64,000 nucleotides of DNA from Desulfamplus sp964425195 (GCA_964425195.1 CAYRLG010000017.1:20394-84393), one strand, 5' to 3'. Positions 9,427 through 18,275 are shown, numbered from the stretch's first letter. Numbers and translations are program-made. Notes: generated by a model not told the origin, from the sequence alone.

Positions 9427-10521
9427 CTATTCAGATAGTAGCACTGAAAAGCTATTGAACATCACCCAGACACTATCTCCCTCATTTAGTCCAAGATGGT
9501 TGCAACTTTTGGTTGTTACAATGGCACAAACCTCTGTACCATCTGAAACTTGTACAATATACTCTGTGTTGATCTCACCAATTGAAATACTTTGCACTGT
9601 TCCATTTAAGATATTGTCTGCACTGCATTTGATCTCATTTTCCATCTTTTGCAAAATTACATAAGGAGCTTTAACTTCTGCTGTGATAAATCTATCCTTT
9701 TTAATTCCAAGTCTATCTAAGCTACTATTTGTTATTACTGTAGAGATAATATACCCAGATATAGTTATAAGTTCGATACGAGCCTGTATATCTCCCTTTT
9801 CAACAGATTGTACTTTCCCAAAAAATGAGTTGCGAGCACTTGTTTTGCGATTAGACTCTTTTTCCATAAAAAGTTTTGTCACCTGCTGTAGATCATCTTC
9901 AGAAAAAGAGACATAAGCGGATGTGAGATTTGTTGTTGAGTGCCCTAAAAGCATCTGGATTGCCGGAAGTGGCATATTGCTCTGCATAAGCTCTACTGCA
10001 CGCGATTTACGTAATGTTTCTGGTGCTCCAAGCTGTTTTGGTATGTTGCATGATTCGGCACGCTCATAGAATTTACGGCGTACAAATCCGGGATCAACTT
10101 TAAATATGGTATCAACGTTATCTTTAAATTGAGAGTCTAAAATTATCTCTTTGAGTTCATGACATAGATGAGTTGATATGTGGACTTTACGGTGATGATT
10201 TTCTGACTTTTCATGCAAACGTCCTAAAAGTATGTATTGGCTTTCAAAATCTATATCTTTTAAAGGGTCGATACTTAATACTTCGCTTAGTTTTGCACCT
10301 GTATAACGAATCAAGATAAATATAAGAAAAACACGTTTTCGTGAGATACGTATATCTGGACGAGATGCAGCGTCAATCCACTCACGAAAAGATTGCTCTA
10401 ACTGAGTAAGCTCAAGTGAATCAAGATACTTCTGATTTTTTAATGCAAAAGCTATCCTACTATGAAAGCCTTGTTTCTGAATCGAGGCTAAATCATCACT
10501 TTTCCTCTCTGTTTTTTTCAT
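9427..10521 (-). CDS. tunR: TunR-family regulator: recombinase-like DNA-binding domain plus tandem TOBE/MOP domains
   Basis: The first 210 residues resemble XerC/XerD tyrosine recombinases. They keep the LGHS block and a terminal Tyr (SAYVSF), but the first catalytic Arg position reads TGAKLSE and the HxxR box reads APETLRKS, so catalysis is probably lost. Two oxyanion-binding TOBE/MOP domains follow, beginning near RNSFFGKVQSVEKGD and LNGTVQSISIGE. This architecture defines TunR, the tungstate/molybdate-responsive regulator known from sulfate reducers. The divergent gene is a TSUP transporter and a 30-bp dyad lies between them, as in the TunR group that represses TSUP genes. SD aggac precedes the ATG. 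Confidence 0.88.
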   Translation of the reverse strand: MKKTERKSDDLASIQKQGFHSRIAFALKNQKYLDSLELTQLEQSFREWIDAASRPDIRISRKRVFLIFILIRYTGAKLSEVLSIDPLKDIDFESQYILLGRLHEKSENHHRKVHISTHLCHELKEIILDSQFKDNVDTIFKVDPGFVRRKFYERAESCNIPKQLGAPETLRKSRAVELMQSNMPLPAIQMLLGHSTTNLTSAYVSFSEDDLQQVTKLFMEKESNRKTSARNSFFGKVQSVEKGDIQARIELITISGYIISTVITNSSLDRLGIKKDRFITAEVKAPYVILQKMENEIKCSADNILNGTVQSISIGEINTEYIVQVSDGTEVCAIVTTKSCNHLGLNEGDSVWVMFNSFSVLLSE

Positions 10522-10614
10522 AAAAGTCCTTAAATAGTTTAGCTATCTGTTATCCATAAAGAGTTCTATTTCATCAGTATAATAAACAATAATCAGAATG
10601 TTTAAAATAATTTC

Positions 10615-10644
10615 TTGACAATATTTTCAATAGAGTTTTAATAA
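10615..10644 (+). promoter_or_regulatory. Putative sigma70 promoter of the TSUP gene
   Basis: A perfect -35 TTGACA (10615-10620) is followed at 16-18 bp by TTTAAT/TAATAA. The -10 end overlaps the 30-bp inverted repeat, so a bound regulator would block polymerase. Inferred from sequence only. Confidence 0.6.
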
Positions 10645-10671
10645 TCACGATTATTAAATTTTTCGTGATTA
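10642..10671. promoter_or_regulatory. Predicted TunR operator, 30-bp inverted repeat
   Basis: Perfect 9-bp arms TAATCACGA (10642-10650) and TCGTGATTA (10663-10671) flank a 12-bp AT-rich spacer, total 30 bp. TunR sites are known to be about 30 bp, and the site lies between tunR and a TSUP gene, downstream of the TSUP -35 box, as expected for a repressor. The arms are perfect; the assignment to TunR is inferred. Confidence 0.8.
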
Positions 10672-10773
10672 TAATTATAGAGTTATATAGGAAATTTATT
10701 TCATTAGAGTGATACCTTTTGCATTGCAATATTGTTGTTCAAATCAGTCAAGTAGAAAAAAGGGGGATTGAAT

Positions 10774-11709
10774 ATGGATTTTTTTTATGTCACATTTGTA
10801 GTTTCAGGTGTTGAAACATGGATATTTCTTCCAGCTATAGTTGCATTTATAGTCTCTTTTTTTACCTCAATGGGCGGAGTGTCTGGTGCTTTTATGTTGT
10901 TACCTTTTCAGATGAGTGTATTGCACTATACGTCTCCATCTGTGAGTGGTACTAACCAGTTGTTTAATATTGTAGCAATACCAAGCGGAGTTTGGCGATA
11001 TATCAAAGAGAAAAGAATGGTGTGGCCATTAGCGTGGACAGTGATAATTGGAACACTGCCGGGTGTATTCATAGGAGTTTGGATAAGACTTGAATATCTA
11101 CCTGATCCAAGGAATTTTAAATTTTTTGCTGGTCTTGTTCTGCTATATGTGGGGGTAAGATTATTTAAAGATACTCTTAAAACAGTAAAACAAAAAGAGA
11201 CTACAATAAAACAGGGGCAATCTCAGCCAACTAATCAGGTATCCTCCCAGAGTTTTATTGTTACAGATACTCGATTCTCACTGAAAAAAGTTGAATTCTA
11301 TTTTGATAGAGAATATTTCTCTTTCTCAGTTCCGGGGGTTCTATTTCTCTGTTTTGTAGTTGGAATTGTGGGGGGTATTTATGGAATAGGAGGAGGGGCA
11401 ATAGTTGCCCCATTTTTTGTTGCTTTTTTCCATCTGCCGGTTTATGCGGTTGCAGGGGCAGCACTATTAGGAACATTCATTACTTCAATTGCAGGGGTTA
11501 TCACTTACCAGATATTATCATATATCTACTTAAATGTATCTGTTGCTCCTGATTGGTATCTTGGCACCTTATTTGGACTTGGAGGATTTTGCGGTATGTA
11601 TCTTGGTGCTCGGTGTCAAAAATATATTCCAGCTCATAAGATTAAATTTATACTCTGTTTTTGCGTTATGTTTGTGGCTATTAAGTATATTATTGATTTC
11701 ATTAGATAA
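10774..11709 (+). CDS. TSUP (TauE/SafE) family membrane transporter
   Basis: This is an inner-membrane protein with about eight hydrophobic segments in two homologous halves, each starting with a Gly-rich motif (SFFTSMGGVSGAFMLLP and GGIYGIGGGAIVAPFF), the hallmark of the TSUP/DUF81 family. The halves are split by a polar loop near residues 130-165. The family moves sulfonates, sulfite or other oxyanions; control by TunR would make tungstate or molybdate efflux, or anion exchange, plausible. The start ATG at 10774 follows aggggg; a TTG at 10768 is the alternative. Confidence 0.86.
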   Translation: MDFFYVTFVVSGVETWIFLPAIVAFIVSFFTSMGGVSGAFMLLPFQMSVLHYTSPSVSGTNQLFNIVAIPSGVWRYIKEKRMVWPLAWTVIIGTLPGVFIGVWIRLEYLPDPRNFKFFAGLVLLYVGVRLFKDTLKTVKQKETTIKQGQSQPTNQVSSQSFIVTDTRFSLKKVEFYFDREYFSFSVPGVLFLCFVVGIVGGIYGIGGGAIVAPFFVAFFHLPVYAVAGAALLGTFITSIAGVITYQILSYIYLNVSVAPDWYLGTLFGLGGFCGMYLGARCQKYIPAHKIKFILCFCVMFVAIKYIIDFIR

Positions 11710-11744
11710 ATTATAGTGACTCAATTGATTTAAATTTCAATATT

Positions 11745-12794
11745 TCATTTTTCGCTACAGAACATTTCACATAAAAGTGTACCATTTCCACACTCCTCTG
11801 TTTCAAATTGAAGCACGGGGTGATTGATATTAAACCTGTTTAGCAGTTCGTGTTTGATCTTTTGTGCTAATTGAGATGATTTGCTTATCATCTGGTCAGG
11901 CACGACAACATGACAGGAAAAAGCAGTGTTAGAAGATGATATTTGCCATGCGTGAAGATAGTGTACGCTTATCACTCCGGGCATATTTTCAATAAATTTT
12001 TGCACTTGAGCAATAGGTATGTGAGATGGAGTTGCATTCATAAGTATTGAAACAGACTCCTTAAGAAGTGACCAGCTATTTTTTAAGATAAAGATAACAA
12101 TCAACACAGAGAGGAGAGGATCGAGCCAATACCACTTATAAAACATAAGCAGAATACCGTTTATCAACACAGCAACAGATGTTAGCAAATCTCCAACCAT
12201 GTGCAAAAATGCCCCTCTCATATTTAGATTATGGGCAGCATCACGATGTAAAAGTAGGGCTGAAACTCCATTACCAGCAATTCCAATTCCTGCAAGAATC
12301 ATAACTGGTATTCCATTTACAATCTCAGGATTAAAAAACCTGTGTATAGCGTGATACAGAATAATCCCTGAAGCACCAGCTAAAAGAAGAACATTTATCA
12401 TGGCAGCCATGATTTCTGCCCGTCTGTATCCAAAAGTGTTGAATACAGTTGCCCCTTTTTGAGCAATACGAAATGCAATGTATGAGATAAATATAGCTGT
12501 AAAATCGCTGAAGTTATGAACAGCGTCTGAAATAAGGGCTACTGAATTTGCAAGCAATCCTCCAATAATTTGCGATACTGGGATTATGAAATTAATAATA
12601 AGAGTAATAAGAAGACGAGACCCCGTACCTTCTCCTGCTTGGGGATCATATCCATGATTGTGGTGGTGATGATGCGAATTTTCAGAATGGCTATGAGTGC
12701 ACTCTTCTAATTTACTATGTTCTTTCCCCTCACAATGTTTATGCTCATCTTCTTCTGATTGGATATGCTGCAAAATTTTACTATCTGTCGTCAT
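11745..12794 (-). CDS. Cation diffusion facilitator (CzcD/ZitB-like metal exporter)
   Basis: The protein has six transmembrane segments with the CDF metal-site motifs: DAVHNFSDF in TM2 and HMVGDLLTS in TM5 (HxxxD). A cytoplasmic C-terminal ferredoxin-like domain contains IPVHYLHAWQIS-like HxHxW features. The N-terminal 50 residues are very His-rich with a run of five His, typical of zinc-handling CDFs. It would export Zn2+ or similar ions in exchange for protons. A perfect-consensus promoter overlapping a palindrome lies upstream, so metal-dependent repression is likely, although no regulator gene is adjacent. Confidence 0.9.
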   Translation of the reverse strand: MTTDSKILQHIQSEEDEHKHCEGKEHSKLEECTHSHSENSHHHHHNHGYDPQAGEGTGSRLLITLIINFIIPVSQIIGGLLANSVALISDAVHNFSDFTAIFISYIAFRIAQKGATVFNTFGYRRAEIMAAMINVLLLAGASGIILYHAIHRFFNPEIVNGIPVMILAGIGIAGNGVSALLLHRDAAHNLNMRGAFLHMVGDLLTSVAVLINGILLMFYKWYWLDPLLSVLIVIFILKNSWSLLKESVSILMNATPSHIPIAQVQKFIENMPGVISVHYLHAWQISSSNTAFSCHVVVPDQMISKSSQLAQKIKHELLNRFNINHPVLQFETEECGNGTLLCEMFCSEK

Positions 12795-12863
12795 AAATAT
12801 ATTCTCTCTTGTTATTTTAAAATAGGCTGTTTTTTTAACTCTCCATTAATTAATTGCCCTAAA

Positions 12864-12914
12864 ATTATAGTAACAACAACTATTTTGTCAATGCGTTGAT
12901 AGTTGTCAACTATC
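12864..12914 (-). promoter_or_regulatory. Consensus promoter and operator-like palindrome of the CDF gene
   Basis: On the minus strand a perfect -35 TTGACA (12886-12891) is spaced 16 bp from a perfect -10 TATAAT (12864-12869). Just upstream is a perfect 17-bp palindrome, GATAGTTG-T-CAACTATC (12898-12914). A degenerate copy of the same CAACTAT/ATAGTTG arms covers the promoter. Such a strong promoter upstream of a metal exporter is expected to need a repressor. Confidence 0.65.
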
Positions 12915-12945
12915 TTATTTGTTAGGTTATATGTATATCCAATAG

Positions 12946-13410
12946 TTAAGAATTATAAAATTTGGAAAAGAAACATATTCTTAATGTTAAAAATATCGAT
13001 GCTATAAGGAACAAAAAATCTCTTATTATTGTCAACACACCTGCCGGACTTTGTGTTGTATTAGTTGAAAAACAACCACAATAAATATCCAGACCTCTTA
13101 TCTGGTTAAATATCAATGAGCCAATAAATATTAACATAAGAGATGTGCTTATTACGGTTGAACCCTCAAGCCAAATTCCAGCAACAAGAGATAAACCAAT
13201 AAATAGTTCTAACCAGGGCAGCACTAAAGCCAGAAGATTTACTGTTGTATCTGGCAGAATCTGGTAGTTGAAAACTGCCTTTGCAAAGCCTTCAGGGTTT
13301 AAAATTTTATCGTAACTTGCATACAAAAAGACCACGCCCATCAAGATACGCACTGAATTAAATAACACTGGATTTAACATCAATCTAATAATATATTTTG
13401 AGATTGTCAT
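12946..13410 (-). CDS. DoxX/MauE-like four-helix membrane protein
   Basis: A small integral membrane protein with four hydrophobic helices, including LMGVVFLYASYDKILNPEGF and LPWLELFIGL, the pattern of DoxX/MauE-type quinone or thiol redox partners. The loop LDIYCGCFSTNT holds a CxC pair, as in MauE/VKOR-like proteins. The start at 13410 (MTISKYIIRL) follows aaaggagatgg and lies two bases after the rhodanese stop. It ends the arsenic operon and probably works in thiol or sulfur redox chemistry there; exact function unknown. Confidence 0.72.
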   Translation of the reverse strand: MTISKYIIRLMLNPVLFNSVRILMGVVFLYASYDKILNPEGFAKAVFNYQILPDTTVNLLALVLPWLELFIGLSLVAGIWLEGSTVISTSLMLIFIGSLIFNQIRGLDIYCGCFSTNTTQSPAGVLTIIRDFLFLIASIFLTLRICFFSKFYNS

Positions 13411-13412
13411 AA

Positions 13413-13934
13413 CTATTTTTCCATCTCCTTTGGCAATCCCGCCTCTTGCCATACACTCCAGCCATTTACAAGAACTTTGACATTATTAAATCCCATCTCT
13501 TTAAGAAAAAGTGCAAGTTCGTGGCTTAATTCGCAGGTATCTCCATCACAGTATGTTATAATAACTTTGCCTTCACCACTTTTATTCTTATCTAACTGAC
13601 TCTGACTCTCTTCCAACTTAGGGGCAATATCCATAAAATAGGCATCTAATTCTTGTTGTGGCAGGCTTAATGCCCCTTGAATATGCCCCTCATCATACTG
13701 CTCTTTAGGACGTGCATCTACAAATAGAGCCTGATTTTGTTCAAATAAAATTTTTGCCTCATCTAATGAGATAACAAGACTCTCTCCAGAAGAATCAGAA
13801 AAACGTGCGTCAACAGACCAATCTCCAATTATTGGTATGGCATCGGAACGAAAATGATTGACTGTTAATGCAAAGGTTGCAGATATCAAGATAAATGCAA
13901 AAATTTGAAAAATAGTTTGTTTTACAACGCTCAT
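13413..13934 (-). CDS. Membrane-anchored rhodanese-domain protein
   Basis: An N-terminal hydrophobic helix (about residues 8-25) anchors a periplasmic rhodanese domain. Typical blocks are ALFVDARPKEQYDEGHIQGALSLP and ITYCDGDTCELSHELA; the Cys in YCDGDTC is at the persulfide site. A short polar insert (about 15 residues) separates the two halves. It overlaps arsC by 4 bp and abuts the DoxX-like gene, so the three are coupled. It probably carries sulfane sulfur or supports thiol exchange in the operon. Confidence 0.8.
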   Translation of the reverse strand: MSVVKQTIFQIFAFILISATFALTVNHFRSDAIPIIGDWSVDARFSDSSGESLVISLDEAKILFEQNQALFVDARPKEQYDEGHIQGALSLPQQELDAYFMDIAPKLEESQSQLDKNKSGEGKVIITYCDGDTCELSHELALFLKEMGFNNVKVLVNGWSVWQEAGLPKEMEK

Positions 13935-14362
13935 AAAACCTCTTTAATAAAATTTTGAACTGCCTCTTTGATCTGATCTCTTATTTTACGACTTTTTTCT
14001 AATTTTTCCGCTTCACTTCCAGTTAATGAAGATGGATCATCAAAACCCCAGTGAAGGCGTTTGGTTATTCCCGGAAATATAGGACATCTCTCTCCAGCAG
14101 TTGCATCGCATACAGTAATCACATAATTATAGAGTTTTCCCTGTTTGAAAAATTCAAAGGCACTTTTAGTGGTATTGCCTGAAATGTCAATACCAACCTC
14201 CTTCATCACTGCAACAGCTAAAGGGTTTAATGAGCCTGCTTCAAGTCCTGCACTCTCTACTAAAAAACGTTCATCCCCAAGCTCTTTTAAAAATGCCTCA
14301 GCCATCTGGCTTCTTGCACTATTGTGAACACAGATAAATAGAACTTTAATTTTTTGTTTCAT
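13931..14362 (-). CDS. arsC: Arsenate reductase, thioredoxin-coupled type
   Basis: This cytoplasmic low-molecular-weight-phosphatase-fold enzyme reduces arsenate to arsenite. It has the CX5R loop FICVHNSARSQMAEAFL at the N-terminus and the resolving-cysteine region ITVCDATAGERCPIFPG, then the HWGFDDPSSLTG block typical of ArsC. Length (143 residues) is normal. The product arsenite would leave through the Acr3 pump of the same operon, and the two thioredoxin-like proteins are plausible electron donors. Confidence 0.92.
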   Translation of the reverse strand: MKQKIKVLFICVHNSARSQMAEAFLKELGDERFLVESAGLEAGSLNPLAVAVMKEVGIDISGNTTKSAFEFFKQGKLYNYVITVCDATAGERCPIFPGITKRLHWGFDDPSSLTGSEAEKLEKSRKIRDQIKEAVQNFIKEVL

Positions 14363-14413
14363 GATAGAATAACCTCCATATAAAAAGTTAAAAACCTAAA
14401 CTAAATTTCCAAG

Positions 14414-14938
14414 TTAAAAGTCCAAATTGAATTTACCAAGATAACTTTTCATCTTCTCTCTGTTATCTGTATTAAGAGGTGGACAATCTTCATAACCTTT
14501 GGCACCCTCAACAACACGAGTTGCAAAGACCATGCAGGTTGGTTCTCCGCACTCCTTACAGTTTGTTTTTGGCAGAAGTTTTAATATCTCCATCATTTTG
14601 GGTTGAGGCATTGCCTCATAGCTTGGTGTGATAGAATCTCTCTTTTCCCATGCCTCATTGATTTCACGTTTCAGCCATTCAACTATTTTGCGTGCTTCAG
14701 CTTCATCTTTTAGGGCATTGACTGCTATTTTTTGCGGATGCACTGTAAGCAGTTTGCCTTGAATCTTAAAGGTTACAGAGATAGGTTCTTTAGTAAAAGA
14801 GAATCCTCCAAGTGAAGCATTCAAGTAAGGTATTGCCTCTGAAATATCTTGATCTAAATGGGCAAAACAGTGGACTCCAACAGAACCCGGCATACATTTG
14901 GAGTTAAAAATTTCAAGCTGGTAACTTTCAAGCAGCAT
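14414..14938 (-). CDS. Fe-S cluster protein with a C-terminal four-Cys domain
   Basis: The C-terminal part carries KTNCKECGEPTCMVFATRV and a later Cys (EDCPPLN), the CX2CX4CXnC pattern of the small Fe-S domain seen in corrinoid and RnfB-like proteins. The N-terminal part (about 115 residues) is of an unnamed family found with ars operons of anaerobes. It may pass electrons in the arsenic pathway; the role is inferred only from context. It is separated from arsC by 52 bp. Confidence 0.7.
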   Translation of the reverse strand: MLLESYQLEIFNSKCMPGSVGVHCFAHLDQDISEAIPYLNASLGGFSFTKEPISVTFKIQGKLLTVHPQKIAVNALKDEAEARKIVEWLKREINEAWEKRDSITPSYEAMPQPKMMEILKLLPKTNCKECGEPTCMVFATRVVEGAKGYEDCPPLNTDNREKMKSYLGKFNLDF

Positions 14939-14967
14939 GGCATCTCCTGAATTGTTTTCTATTTGAT

Positions 14968-15067
14968 GCCCTGAGCTGAAACTCAGGGCTTATTTGTGGC
15001 ATCCTTCATTTCAAGCGTATTGGGATGAATAATTTCAGATAGTTGGATACCTTCCATGAAGGATGCC
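14968..15067. repeat. Two intercistronic hairpins (REP-like)
   Basis: GCCCTGAG (14968-14975) pairs with CTCAGGGC (14982-14989). A second, longer stem pairs GGCATCCTTCAT (14998-15009) with ATGAAGGATGCC (15056-15067). The first hairpin closely resembles one at 16948-16969. They may protect or attenuate the operon mRNA. Confidence 0.75.
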
Positions 15068-15091
15068 TTATATTTTATCTACGGTTATACT

Positions 15092-15535
15092 TTAACACTT
15101 ACCGCCACAGCTACAGCCACCGATGCCCATCATATTAGGAGGAGGCATTTTTGATACAACATCCTTTCCATAAACCTCTTTTACAGCGTTTTTAACATCT
15201 GCTATCTCTGATGGCTTAAGATTCAAATCTTTATTTTTTTCTATCCCAAGCTCTGTAATGACAACATAGTTTTTTAAAGGAACTTGAGCATGTTCAAGTA
15301 TGGCTTTAACGCAGCCTACTGGACAGCCGTCAATTCCAATCAATGTTGGAACATCTTTGGCAGATTGAACAAATCCGCTTAAATGTGCCCCGATTCCAGC
15401 AAGACAGAACATTTTTCCAAATTTTTCCTGAGTAAGCTCGACAGCAGCCTGATTGCTCAACTGCCCTACATTTGAACCGCCTGAACAGGCAAGAATCATT
15501 ATTTGATTGTTTGAATCACAGCAGCTTTCTGACAT
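15092..15535 (-). CDS. Putative zinc-binding DGC-domain protein
   Basis: The sequence has LACSGGSNVGQLSNQAA, IGIDGCPVGCVKAIL and a Cys-rich tail (GGCSCGGKC), matching the DGC-domain family named for its Asp-Gly-Cys motif. Such proteins accompany arsenic and permease genes in anaerobes and are thought to bind zinc or another soft metal or metalloid. It lies 18 bp downstream of the permease gene, so they form one unit. Biochemical role not established. Confidence 0.78.
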   Translation of the reverse strand: MSESCCDSNNQIMILACSGGSNVGQLSNQAAVELTQEKFGKMFCLAGIGAHLSGFVQSAKDVPTLIGIDGCPVGCVKAILEHAQVPLKNYVVITELGIEKNKDLNLKPSEIADVKNAVKEVYGKDVVSKMPPPNMMGIGGCSCGGKC

Positions 15536-15553
15536 TGTTTGAACTCCTTATAA

Positions 15554-16846
15554 TCAAATCATTCCAAAAATCATACCTGAAATTGTAGCCATTATGACAA
15601 CAAGCATTACAAACACAGCCGTCATTTTAGTTCCAATTACGCTTTTGATAACAAGCATATTTGGTAAAGACAGAGCAGGTCCCGCAAGCAGAAGAGCAAG
15701 AGAAGGTCCCTTTCCCATTCCGCTTCCCATAAGTCCTTGAACTATGGGAACTTCAGTAAGTGTTGCAAAATACATAAAAGCACCAACAATTGATGAGAAA
15801 AAATTTGCAAACAGAGAATTACCACCAACAAGAGCTGAAACCCAGGTATTTGGAATTATACCTTCATTTCCGGGGCGACCGAGCAGAAAGCCAGCAACAA
15901 AAACACCCATAAGCAGAAGCGGCAGTATCTGCTTTGCAAAGTCCCATGAAGCGTAAATCCAAGAGCCGTTCTCTTCATTAGATGTTGATGCTGACCATGT
16001 AAGACCAATAAATCCTGCTGAAAATGCAATCATCGGAATAGTTGGGAATAGATATCCAAATAGGGCAGAAACAGCACCTATAAGAGCTATTTTCCATGCT
16101 TTATGCTCATACCATAAGACAAGAATTATGCCGAAAATCAATGCTGAAATTGAGGTTATAACCCACTTTGAAGAAAAAATAGTCCACCACAATCCCTCTT
16201 GGATATCAGGTTTTCCCCAATTTGCAAAAACAAGAATCATAACCATAAAAAAGAAATAGATAATGGTCTGATAGAGCGGTTTTGCTTCTCCACTTTCAGG
16301 AACATGAATCTGGGCAGAGCGTTCATTTTCCTCACTTTTAAAGATAATCTCCATAAGAAAACCAATAACAACAGAGAACAGAATTGCTCCAACTGCCCTT
16401 GCAATACCAAGTTCTGGACCAAGAATACGGGCAGTCAAAATAATAGATAGAACGCTGATAGCAGGACCTGAGTATAAAAAGGCAATAGCAGGTCCAAGTC
16501 CAGCTCCTCTTTTATAGATACCAGCAAAAAGAGGCAGAATAGTGCAGGAGCAGACAGCCAAAATTGTTCCAGAAACAGATGCTACAAGATACGCAACGCT
16601 CTTTTTGGCAGCAGGACCAAGATACTTCATAACAGCATTTTGAGAGACAAAAACGCCAATAGCTCCAGCAATAAAAAATGCTGGAACAAGACAGAGAAGC
16701 ACATGTTCTTCAGCATACCATTTTACAAGCTCAAGAGCCTCTTTTAGAGCGTTATCAAAACGATAAACCCCTACAGGCAGAAAAAATGCAGCAAGAAATA
16801 CAACAACAATAATACTAAGTGGTTTTAATTCATCTTTCCAATTCAT
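15554..16846 (-). CDS. ArsP/YraQ-type permease
   Basis: This large inner-membrane protein has about 10-12 hydrophobic segments and the family motifs CSCTILPLFAGIYKRGAGLGPAIAF-like (with the CSC cysteines) and LTEVPIVQGLM, LAGPALSLPNML. These belong to the predicted permease family that includes ArsP, a methylarsenite exporter. Two symmetrical halves are visible. In this operon it sits between acr3 and the DGC gene and may export an organic or thiolated arsenical; substrate inferred. Confidence 0.85.
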   Translation of the reverse strand: MNWKDELKPLSIIVVVFLAAFFLPVGVYRFDNALKEALELVKWYAEEHVLLCLVPAFFIAGAIGVFVSQNAVMKYLGPAAKKSVAYLVASVSGTILAVCSCTILPLFAGIYKRGAGLGPAIAFLYSGPAISVLSIILTARILGPELGIARAVGAILFSVVIGFLMEIIFKSEENERSAQIHVPESGEAKPLYQTIIYFFFMVMILVFANWGKPDIQEGLWWTIFSSKWVITSISALIFGIILVLWYEHKAWKIALIGAVSALFGYLFPTIPMIAFSAGFIGLTWSASTSNEENGSWIYASWDFAKQILPLLLMGVFVAGFLLGRPGNEGIIPNTWVSALVGGNSLFANFFSSIVGAFMYFATLTEVPIVQGLMGSGMGKGPSLALLLAGPALSLPNMLVIKSVIGTKMTAVFVMLVVIMATISGMIFGMI

Positions 16847-16947
16847 TGATTTTTACCTTCTATCTCATTTTCATTAGGATTTTATTTTATCTTCATTAGG
16901 ATTTGATTATATTACAGACTCTTAATTTGAACTTTTAATTTTTTACT

Positions 16948-17026
16948 GCCCAGAGCTAAAGCTGAGGGCTGATTTTTACCCAAGCCCGCTTAAGCGGGCT
17001 TCTTTTATAGTTAGCCCAACGGCTAA
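16948..17026. repeat. REP-like hairpin cluster in the ars operon
   Basis: Three hairpins stand in a row: GCCCAGAGCT/AGCTGAGGGC (16948-16969), a perfect palindrome made of AAGCCCGCTT and AAGCGGGCTT (16982-17001), and TTAGCC/GGCTAA (17011-17026). The second and third types recur in opposite order at 19003-19060. Confidence 0.75.
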
Positions 17027-17030
17027 AAAA

Positions 17031-18116
17031 TTAAACCTTTTTTGTAACGTGACAAACTCCTCTTACTGTATTGACGGTGTAGGGAAAGTATTTTTTCTTG
17101 AACCATAAAGCTACATGAACAAGCCCAATTAGAACAGGCACTTCTACAAGAGGACCTATAACTGCTGCAAATGCCTCGCCAGAATCAATCCCAAAAACCG
17201 CTACAGCCACAGCAATTGCAAGCTCAAAGTTGTTTGATGCTGCTGTAAAACTCAAAGTTGCAGATTGTTCATAGGTTGCACCTGCTTTCATTGACATAAA
17301 AAAAGACGCAATAAACATAACTAAAAAATAGATACACAGAGGTATTGCAATTCTGATTACATCAAAGGGGAGTTGAACAATATATTCGCCCTTTAGTGAA
17401 AACATAACCAAAATGGTAAACAGAAGGGCAATAAGGGTAATCGGGCTGATTTTTGGTATAAATACCTTTTCATACCAATCTTTTCCTTTTGTCTTTAATC
17501 CAATAATGCGAGAAAGCATACCAGCAATAAACGGTATTCCAAGATAGATAAAAACACTCTCTGCAATCTGACCAATTGAGATATCCACAACCGCCCCTTC
17601 AAGACCTATCAAATTCGGCAGAACAGTTATAAAAATCCACGCATATATTGAGAAAAAGAGCACCTGAAAAATCGAGTTAAATGCAACAAGTCCAGCACAA
17701 TATTCAGTATCTCCGTAAGCAAGATCGTTCCAGACAATCACCATTGCAATACAGCGTGCAAGACCAATCATAATAAGCCCCACCATATATTCGTGATGAC
17801 CAGAAAGAAATGTGATTGCAAGAAGGAACATTAAAATTGGTCCAACAATCCAGTTTTGGAAAAGTGAAAGCCCAAGCACCTTAAAATTTTTAAAAACTTC
17901 TCCAAGCTGCTCATATTTAACCTTTGCAAGAGGCGGATACATCATAAGAATCAGACCGATTGCAATCGGGATATTGGTTGTGCCGACCTGAAAGAAGTTG
18001 ATAAAATTCTTGATTCCCGGAAAAGTATAACCCCAGCCAACACCAATTGCCATTGCTGCAAATATCCAGAGAGTTAGGAATCTATCAAGAAATGATAGTT
18101 TTTTGACTTCTGACAT
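17031..18116 (-). CDS. acr3: Arsenite efflux transporter Acr3
   Basis: This 361-residue inner-membrane protein has ten hydrophobic segments. Family signatures include LMMYPPLAKVKYEQL, QNWIVGPILMF, and GLARCIAMVIVWNDLA, where the Cys is the conserved arsenite-site residue of Acr3. It expels arsenite by proton exchange. It is placed in the same direction as arsC and the permease; the 185-bp gap downstream is filled with hairpins that could lower expression of distal genes. Confidence 0.93.
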   Translation of the reverse strand: MSEVKKLSFLDRFLTLWIFAAMAIGVGWGYTFPGIKNFINFFQVGTTNIPIAIGLILMMYPPLAKVKYEQLGEVFKNFKVLGLSLFQNWIVGPILMFLLAITFLSGHHEYMVGLIMIGLARCIAMVIVWNDLAYGDTEYCAGLVAFNSIFQVLFFSIYAWIFITVLPNLIGLEGAVVDISIGQIAESVFIYLGIPFIAGMLSRIIGLKTKGKDWYEKVFIPKISPITLIALLFTILVMFSLKGEYIVQLPFDVIRIAIPLCIYFLVMFIASFFMSMKAGATYEQSATLSFTAASNNFELAIAVAVAVFGIDSGEAFAAVIGPLVEVPVLIGLVHVALWFKKKYFPYTVNTVRGVCHVTKKV

Positions 18117-18184
18117 ATAATGAAAATCTCCTTTTGATAAGCTAAGTTGTTATCTATATTAGCTTTTTTTGTTTTCACAGATTA

Positions 18185-18270
18185 TCAGAATCACAGATTA
18201 ACCTGATTACACAGATTCCGCAGATTTTTTATCCGTGTAATCTTTTAATCCTTTAAATCAGTGATTCTGA
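18185..18270. repeat. Nested inverted repeat between ccdA and acr3
   Basis: Perfect 10-bp arms TCAGAATCAC (18185-18194) and GTGATTCTGA (18261-18270) enclose a second stem, GATTACAC (18205-18212) and GTGTAATC (18235-18242). The composition suggests a dispersed repeat rather than a standard terminator, since no clear T-run follows. Confidence 0.7.
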
Positions 18271-18275
18271 CCTTA

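Noticed and set aside
9427..10521. Mobile-element integrase
   Set aside because: The recombinase-like domain lacks key catalytic residues and is fused to two TOBE domains; context and operator support a TunR regulator instead.
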